Part shown: positions 58,701 to 64,000 of the stretch, piece after piece
How positions within the stretch are numbered: position 1 is the first letter of the stretch
How the letters are laid out: every line of letters begins with the position of its first letter
From: Acaryochloris sp. CCMEE 5410
Lineage (GTDB): Bacteria; Cyanobacteriota; Cyanobacteriia; Thermosynechococcales; Thermosynechococcaceae
DNA length: 64,000 bases
Assembly: GCF_000238775.2 (NCBI RefSeq)
Contig: NZ_AFEJ02000001.1
Location: 558,001-622,000, forward strand
Reading direction: 5' to 3'
Notes under the pieces: generated by a model
What the model saw: the letters and a program-made list of their open reading frames with translations, nothing else
The model's database searches: none
What the model was told of the DNA's origin: nothing
Made by a program: the position numbers and the translations under genes

Positions 58701-60140
58701 ATGTCTTTAAAGGACCAAGCGACATCTAGTATTAAGTGGTCTACTATTTCACAAGTAGGAAGGCAAGTCATACAGCTTTTCACAACAGCTATCCTTGCTC
58801 GATTGCTTTCACCTAATGACTTTGGATCCCTAGGTATGGCCACTATCGTTGTCGGTTTTGTAGGGGTTTTTAAGGATCTAGGGACATCAGCTGCAGTGAT
58901 TCAGAGAAAGGGATTTTCTGAGGCTCTTTTACACAGCCTTTTTTGGGTTAATGTAGCTTTTGGTCTCTTGAGCACAATGCTTTTTTTTCTAATTGCTCCC
59001 CTGATTGCTGGCTTTTACAGAGAGCCAATAATTGCTCCATTGTTGAGAGTTCTATCACTTACTTTTTTTATTTCTGGTATTAGCATTTTACAGCAAGCCC
59101 TTTTAGAGAAAGAGCTTGCTTTCAATACCTTGGCCAAGATAGAAGTTAGTTCAGTTGCATTTGGCTCATTTATTGGTATTGGATCGGCAATGGGAGGATT
59201 GGGGGTATGGAGCTTAATCTATCAAACTATAGCAGTAACAACGTTAACTACCTTTCTGCTATGGAAAACCACTAACTGGCAACCAAAACTTATTTTCTCA
59301 TTTCAAGAGTTAAAAGCTATTAGTAGCTATAGTTCAAATTTAACTGGATTTAATGTTTTTAATTACCTTATTCGTAATTTTGATTATTTATTAATTGGGA
59401 AATTTATAGGCGCCGAAGCTTTAGGTTTTTATACGTTAGCCTACCGAACAATTTTATATCCATTGCAAAGCATATCTGGAGTAATTAGTCGAGTTGGTTT
59501 TCCAGTATTTTCCCAACTTCAAGATGATAATGTTCGGCTGCGTTCTGCTTATTTACGAGTAGTTGCGATGATAGCCATAGTCACTTTTCCTTTGATGCTT
59601 GGAATATGGGTACTCGCAGAACCTTTCATCCTGATTGTTCTTGGGGAAAAATGGAAAGCTTCAATACCAATTATTTTAGTATTGGCTCCAGTAGGCTTAG
59701 TCCAGTCTGTTGTTACAACTGTCGGGACAATTTATCAGAGTAAGGGCCGCACTGATTGGATGTTTTGTTGGAGCCTCTTTGCTGGTGTATTGGTTATTTG
59801 TGGGTTTGTACTGGGCTTACGCTGGAATATTATTGGCGTAGCTGCTGGGTATGCTATTGCGAGCTTAATTTTAGTCTATCCTAGCTTTGCTATCCCTTTT
59901 AGATTGATCAATCTCAGTATGGCGCGTTTTGCTGCTGTTCTATGGCGTCCACTTATGTGCAGTGCAATAATGTCTTGCCTTATCTTGGGAATACAGGCAG
60001 TTTTGCCTATGAGTTTTTCTCCAGCATTAAACTTAGGCATTTCAATATTGCTAGGGGGTGCCACATATGTAGTTGTTAGCCAATGGATTAATCATGACCA
60101 GATGCGACAACTGTTCAACCTACTAGGTTTAATAGAATGA
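58701..60140 (+). CDS. Polysaccharide flippase (Wzx/MATE-like)
   Basis: The 479-residue protein has about 12-14 membrane helices. It starts MSLKDQATSSIKWSTISQVG and has the family pattern RLLSPNDFGSLGMATIVVGF. Later segments IRNFDYLLIGKFIGAEALGF and KGRTDWMFCWSLFAG match lipopolysaccharide flippases of the WzxC type. It probably moves a lipid-linked oligosaccharide across the membrane. It overlaps the glycosyltransferase by 4 bases. Confidence 0.9.
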   Translation: MSLKDQATSSIKWSTISQVGRQVIQLFTTAILARLLSPNDFGSLGMATIVVGFVGVFKDLGTSAAVIQRKGFSEALLHSLFWVNVAFGLLSTMLFFLIAPLIAGFYREPIIAPLLRVLSLTFFISGISILQQALLEKELAFNTLAKIEVSSVAFGSFIGIGSAMGGLGVWSLIYQTIAVTTLTTFLLWKTTNWQPKLIFSFQELKAISSYSSNLTGFNVFNYLIRNFDYLLIGKFIGAEALGFYTLAYRTILYPLQSISGVISRVGFPVFSQLQDDNVRLRSAYLRVVAMIAIVTFPLMLGIWVLAEPFILIVLGEKWKASIPIILVLAPVGLVQSVVTTVGTIYQSKGRTDWMFCWSLFAGVLVICGFVLGLRWNIIGVAAGYAIASLILVYPSFAIPFRLINLSMARFAAVLWRPLMCSAIMSCLILGIQAVLPMSFSPALNLGISILLGGATYVVVSQWINHDQMRQLFNLLGLIE

Positions 60141-61321
60141 CGCTAGATCAAGCAACTAAGCCTTATTCTATCGTTGTTATTCAGGATTCATTAGGTTGGC
60201 TACCTATCACACAAACTTGGCTTTACAACCAAATTTCTTTTCTCCCAACCTATATTGATAACCATATAGTTTGTGAAAATACAAAAAATCTAGAACAGTT
60301 TTATATTCCTAATATCCATAGCCTTTCAGACACATCGTGTTGGCAATATAACTGGCAAAAAGGAATTCGCAAACTTGGATTGTGCAATCATTTGCCTTTC
60401 CTGTTAGAACAAGCTAAGAGCACAAAAGCTAATCTACTCCATTCCCATTTTGGTCATCGAGGATGGAGCAATTACAAGGTTGCAAAAGTACTTTTGCTAA
60501 AACACATTGTGACCTTTTATGGGCTTGACGTTAATCAACTTCCTCAGCAAGATCAACGGTGGAAACTCAGATATAACGAGCTATTTGAACATGTAGACTG
60601 TGTTCTATGTGAAGGTCTACATATGGCCCAATCTTTAATTGCACTGGGCTGTCCCACTCACAAAGCAAAGATACATCACCTTGGTATCAGGTTAGATCAG
60701 TTTACCTATCAGCCCAGGAAGTGGCATCCTAGTGAACCTTTAAAGGTATTAATTGCAGCTGCATTTCGCGAGAAAAAGGGAATACCAGATGCGATCGCAG
60801 CCTTAGGTTATCTTCAGCAGAGTACGCCTCTAGAAATCACCATCATTGGTGATGCGGGGGATGATAAAGCCAGCCAAAGAGAGAAACGTCGTATTTTAGA
60901 TGCCGTCCACCAATATGGGCTAACTCCCACTTTCATGGGGTATCAACCCCATTCTGTATTCTTAGAGCAAGCCTACCGCCATCATCTATTTATTTCACCC
61001 AGTGTCAAAGCTAGTGATGGGGATACGGAAGGCGGTGCTCCAGTCTCTATTATTGAAGCCGCAGCGACAGGGATGCCTGTCATTGCCACCCGACATTGCG
61101 ATATTCCTGAAGTGTTGAACCGATATCCTGCTGATTTGCTAGCACCAGAACATGATGTAGAGCAACTTGTACGCATTCTCAATTGGTGGGTTGGGTATCC
61201 TCAAGAATGGGCAGGTATTTTACTTCCTCAACGTGCATATATCGAAGCAGAATATGACGCGAAGGTTCAGGGTCTTCGCTTAGCTGCAATTTATACCGAA
61301 GTCATGGCCGAACATCAGTAA
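60137..61321 (+). CDS. GT4-family glycosyltransferase, colanic acid type
   Basis: The N-terminal part includes NLLHSHFGHRGWSNYKVAK and HIVTFYGLDVNQLPQQDQ. The C-terminal domain has LKVLIAAAFREKKGIPDAIA and the EX7E-type DTEGGAPVSIIEAAATGMPVIA. This resembles WcaL/AmsK-like enzymes of exopolysaccharide synthesis. It is 394 residues and overlaps the flippase gene by 4 bases. It adds a sugar to the lipid-linked unit; donor and linkage cannot be told. Confidence 0.9.
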   Translation: MTLDQATKPYSIVVIQDSLGWLPITQTWLYNQISFLPTYIDNHIVCENTKNLEQFYIPNIHSLSDTSCWQYNWQKGIRKLGLCNHLPFLLEQAKSTKANLLHSHFGHRGWSNYKVAKVLLLKHIVTFYGLDVNQLPQQDQRWKLRYNELFEHVDCVLCEGLHMAQSLIALGCPTHKAKIHHLGIRLDQFTYQPRKWHPSEPLKVLIAAAFREKKGIPDAIAALGYLQQSTPLEITIIGDAGDDKASQREKRRILDAVHQYGLTPTFMGYQPHSVFLEQAYRHHLFISPSVKASDGDTEGGAPVSIIEAAATGMPVIATRHCDIPEVLNRYPADLLAPEHDVEQLVRILNWWVGYPQEWAGILLPQRAYIEAEYDAKVQGLRLAAIYTEVMAEHQ

Positions 61322-61334
61322 CAGAGGTCTCTTA

Positions 61335-62045
61335 ATGTTGAGAAATGCAGGACGCACAGTTGTGAAAACAGCTAGGGCTTATGTATTACGGGGTGATGGC
61401 TATTACTGTCCGGTGTGCAATCGTCACTTTCGTAGATTTCTCTCAGGGGGAACGGAACGCCGACCTCATGTTCGTTGTCCAAACTGCGACTCTCTTGAGC
61501 GACATCGTTTACTGTGGCTAGCTTTACAACCCATGATTGTTAAATCTAGATCCCTAAACCATAAACTCTTACATGTTGCACCAGAACCATGCATAGCTTC
61601 TGCCCTCAAGCAGCAATACGATTACTTATCTGTTGATATGGATCCTGCAAAAGCTATGCAACAAATGGATATTTGCCAAATTCCATTCCCTGATGCCACT
61701 TTTGATGCCATAGTTTGTAATCATGTTTTGGAACATATCCCCACGGATATGAAAGCATTGCAAGAACTATACCGAGTCCTTAAGTCCTCAGGATGGGCTA
61801 GCATTCAAGTGCCGATGGTTGGTGAACATACTCAAGAAGACTTGTCTATTACCGATCCGCAACTACGGACAAAGTTATATGGTCAGCCTGATCATGTCCG
61901 TCAGTATGGTCGTGATTTCCAACAACGGCTGGAATCTACGGGGTTTCAAGTCACGATTATTGCCAAAAGTGAATTGACTGCCCCCAAAACTTTGCACACA
62001 TTATCTTTAGATTGTGAGTCCGAGGTCTGGCTTTGCCGTAAGTGA
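61335..62045 (+). CDS. Methyltransferase with N-terminal zinc ribbon
   Basis: Residues 20-60 contain YYCPVCNRHFRRFLSGG and HVRCPNCDSLERHRLLW, four cysteines of a zinc ribbon. The class I methyltransferase domain follows, with KLLHVAPEPCIASALKQQ, SVDMDPAKAMQ and IVCNHVLEHIPTDMKALQ. The combination is known from polysaccharide and peptide-modifying methyltransferases. It lies 13 bases after the glycosyltransferase. Function in surface glycan methylation is inferred. Confidence 0.85.
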   Translation: MLRNAGRTVVKTARAYVLRGDGYYCPVCNRHFRRFLSGGTERRPHVRCPNCDSLERHRLLWLALQPMIVKSRSLNHKLLHVAPEPCIASALKQQYDYLSVDMDPAKAMQQMDICQIPFPDATFDAIVCNHVLEHIPTDMKALQELYRVLKSSGWASIQVPMVGEHTQEDLSITDPQLRTKLYGQPDHVRQYGRDFQQRLESTGFQVTIIAKSELTAPKTLHTLSLDCESEVWLCRK

Positions 62046-62114
62046 CAAGCATCTCAAAATATTTGCCTGATCAATAAAAAGTAAGACAGTGCCATAAAGA
62101 AATGATTTGAAATT

Positions 62115-63107
62115 ATGTTTAATAACTGGATTAATCCACAAGAAATAATATATTTATTCAATAGAATTCGTAATAATCCAGGAAAAATTCTGAAATATGC
62201 TGCCAAGATGCATGCAAGTGACTCTGAAAAGGTAAAAAATACTTGGTCAAATACAGACACTTCTCCAACTAACTGGTGGGATATTCCTACGGTGCAATCT
62301 AGATGGAATTATCTTATCTCTGGTAATAAGGATATTGATTACAACGAGTATATCGCAGAGAAATACTTCAAAGAAAAACATGCTTTGCAAGCCTTATCTC
62401 TTGGTTGTGGTGGCGGTGAAAGAGAATTGAGATGGGCAAAAACAAATTGTTTCAGCCAGATTGAAGCCTATGATTTGTCGCCAGTACGTATTGAGCATGC
62501 GATAAAAGCAGCCAAACAAAGCATGTATGGAGAATGTTTAGATTATAGAGTTGGTAATATTTACGAAATTGAGACAAAAAAGAATCTCTATGATGTGGTA
62601 TTTGCAGAGCAATCTCTACATCACTTCTCTCCGCTTAAAGAGCTATTGCTGAAAATTGAGGACATGCTCAAGCCAGAGGGTTGTTTCATTCTCAATGAAT
62701 TTGTGGGGCCTACACGTTTCCAATGGACAAATAGGCAACTTGAACTTGTGAATTCCATTTTAAGTATTTTCCCTGAAAGATTTAAAACGCTTTGGCATAG
62801 TAACTTGCTTAAACCAAAAGTCATTAAGCATAGTCAATTAAGCATGGTTTTAAGAGATCCTTCAGAAGCTATTGAGTCAGCAAATATCTTGCCACTTCTT
62901 AAAGAGATATTTGAAGTGGTAGAACTGAAAGGTTATGGTGGCTCTATCTTACATCTACTTTTGGGGGGGATCGCTCATCATTTTCTCAATCCAGATGATG
63001 AAGCGAAAGAACTACTAAGGCTTTGCTTTGAATTGGAAGATTTTTTGATCAGAACTGGAGAAATTGATCATGACTTTATGGTTGCTGTTTGTTACAAGCG
63101 AGTCTAA
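62115..63107 (+). CDS. Class I methyltransferase, glycan cluster
   Basis: The 330-residue protein has an N-terminal helical part, then ALQALSLGCGGGERELRWAK (motif I), IEAYDLSPVRIEHAIKAAK, and YDVVFAEQSLHHFSPLKELL. A further domain follows up to EELLRLCFELEDFLIRTG-like sequence. It is AT-rich like its neighbours. It probably methylates a sugar or lipid carrier unit. A 69-base gap separates it from the preceding gene. Confidence 0.85.
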   Translation: MFNNWINPQEIIYLFNRIRNNPGKILKYAAKMHASDSEKVKNTWSNTDTSPTNWWDIPTVQSRWNYLISGNKDIDYNEYIAEKYFKEKHALQALSLGCGGGERELRWAKTNCFSQIEAYDLSPVRIEHAIKAAKQSMYGECLDYRVGNIYEIETKKNLYDVVFAEQSLHHFSPLKELLLKIEDMLKPEGCFILNEFVGPTRFQWTNRQLELVNSILSIFPERFKTLWHSNLLKPKVIKHSQLSMVLRDPSEAIESANILPLLKEIFEVVELKGYGGSILHLLLGGIAHHFLNPDDEAKELLRLCFELEDFLIRTGEIDHDFMVAVCYKRV

Positions 63108-63152
63108 ATGAATGAGAGATTGTAAGTTTGTGAAGCACACTCTTTAAAAGCT

Positions 63153-64000
63153 ATGGTGTCTGTCAGTGTCATTATTCCCACTCGCAACCGCGCGTCCCTC
63201 GTCAGCGTTGCAGTGGAAAGTGTTTTGCAACAGACTTGGACCAGCCTAGAAGTGATTGTTGTCATTGATGGTCCAGATTCAGATACCGAAGCAGTTCTAG
63301 AGCTCATCTCTGACTCAAGACTACAGGTGATCACCTTGCCCTCCAGTGGTGGCGCGTCTAGGGCCAGAAACAGGGGTGTTCAAGCCGCCCGGGGGGAGTG
63401 GGTCGCATTCTTAGATGATGATGATGAGTGGTATCCACGTAAGTTAGAAACCCAACTTCTATTAGTTCAAACACTAACTTGCCGATACCCTATTGCAGCC
63501 TGTCGGATGACCATAAAAACCCCCCGTGGCGAGTTTGTCGTGCCAAGACGCTTCCCTAAGCTAGGAGAACCGATTAGCAACTATCTTTTCTTGCGACCGG
63601 ACTTTATTCAGGGAGATGGTTTTTTTCTGACTTCTATGTTGCTTACCCGTCGGCAACTGATGCTAGATGTGCCTTTCCAAGAAGGACTAAAAATGTGTCA
63701 GGACCTGGATTGGTTGCTTAGAGCAACGCAGGTGCAAGGTGCTGAATTACATTTTGCCGAAGCCGCTTTGGGCACCTGGAACTTGGATGAGCATCGCTCC
63801 CGAATTGGTACAAGTGGTTGCTGGACAACACTCTTTGAGTGGATTCAGTCTTGTCGGCAGCGTAATCTAGTAACACCGGAAGCCTATGGTGCTTTTCTGA
63901 TGACTCAGGTCAATTCATTAGCCTCAGCTAGTAAGGATTGGCAGGGACTCAAGACTATCCTGATGTCTGCCTGGACTTACGGAAATGCCTCTTTCAAAAG
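63153..64000 (+). CDS. GT2-family glycosyltransferase (partial, runs off window)
   Basis: The frame opens at ATG 63153 with VSVSVIIPTRNRASLVSVAV, typical of the GT-A fold. It continues with VIDGPDSDTEAVLELI, GGASRARNRGV, and WVAFLDDDDEWYPRKLE, the DxD motif. Later sequence has MCQDLDWLLRA, the acceptor-side acidic motif. About 282 residues are visible before the right edge and the frame remains open. It is the last gene seen of the polysaccharide cluster. Confidence 0.9.
   Translation, partial: MVSVSVIIPTRNRASLVSVAVESVLQQTWTSLEVIVVIDGPDSDTEAVLELISDSRLQVITLPSSGGASRARNRGVQAARGEWVAFLDDDDEWYPRKLETQLLLVQTLTCRYPIAACRMTIKTPRGEFVVPRRFPKLGEPISNYLFLRPDFIQGDGFFLTSMLLTRRQLMLDVPFQEGLKMCQDLDWLLRATQVQGAELHFAEAALGTWNLDEHRSRIGTSGCWTTLFEWIQSCRQRNLVTPEAYGAFLMTQVNSLASASKDWQGLKTILMSAWTYGNASFK

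Noticed and set aside
1-64000. CRISPR array, phage structural genes, relaxase
   Set aside because: No regularly spaced repeats of 24-40 bases, and no capsid, terminase, portal or relaxase motifs were found on either strand.

Overview
This window looks like cyanobacterial chromosome. It has many GCGATCGC-type (HIP1) octamers, a carboxysome shell protein (CcmK4 type), a CYP110-like P450, small cyanobacterial families such as DUF3134, and hopanoid side-chain genes. The mix of genes and insertion sequences resembles Acaryochloris, but I cannot prove the genus from sequence alone.

Layout. 0-4.1 kb: the end of a response regulator, two receiver-histidine kinases, a coiled-coil protein and a frameshifted MscS channel. 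4.1-5.85 kb: a scrap heap made of an IS1595-type transposase stub, an IS1-like element, and truncated copies of two genes that recur intact near 18 kb. 5.85-29.19 kb: an integrative element of about 23 kb in tRNA-Arg(CCG). It is bounded by a 110-bp direct repeat (108/110 identical) carrying the tRNA 3' part and its terminator. It holds integrase, excisionase-like protein, S24-type repressor, primase-helicase (split by an IS), a PIN/UPF0175 toxin-antitoxin pair, a Dam-like methylase, DUF2958, and cargo (an RTX-tailed PhoX-like protein and a GSCFA protein). It also holds a six-gene membrane/ATPase module at 17.4-22.4 kb that I cannot match to a described system. 29.2-55.7 kb: mostly ordinary chromosome, namely a His-rich CobW-type GTPase, a hopanoid cluster (hpnJ, ferritin-like gene, hpnK, EamA-type transporter, hpnI), hisF, a beta-helix protein, gloB, mraY, an ABC-F ATPase, a DUF72 protein, a Ser/Thr kinase, a glutathionyl-hydroquinone reductase, a P450, purH and ccmK4-like. 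55.9-64 kb: an AT-rich surface-polysaccharide cluster (aminotransferase, acetyltransferase, flippase, glycosyltransferases, methyltransferases) that runs off the window.

Three points deserve most attention. (1) The Rpn-family gene of the element is split in codon 3 by a 646-bp hairpin-rich insertion without an ORF; removing it restores the reading frame exactly. It could be a stand-alone HEARO/omega-RNA-type element. (2) A gene in the ATPase module carries a T-TTT-TTA slippery heptamer, a 7-nt spacer and a GC-rich stem-loop. A -1 shift would add a 74-residue tail with a membrane helix, whose stop overlaps the next start codon. (3) Three related AGTAC-type operator candidates lie upstream of the integrase, the primase-helicase and the ATPase module, which suggests one SOS-like switch for the element.

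Function statements rest on motif recognition by eye. No database search was run.
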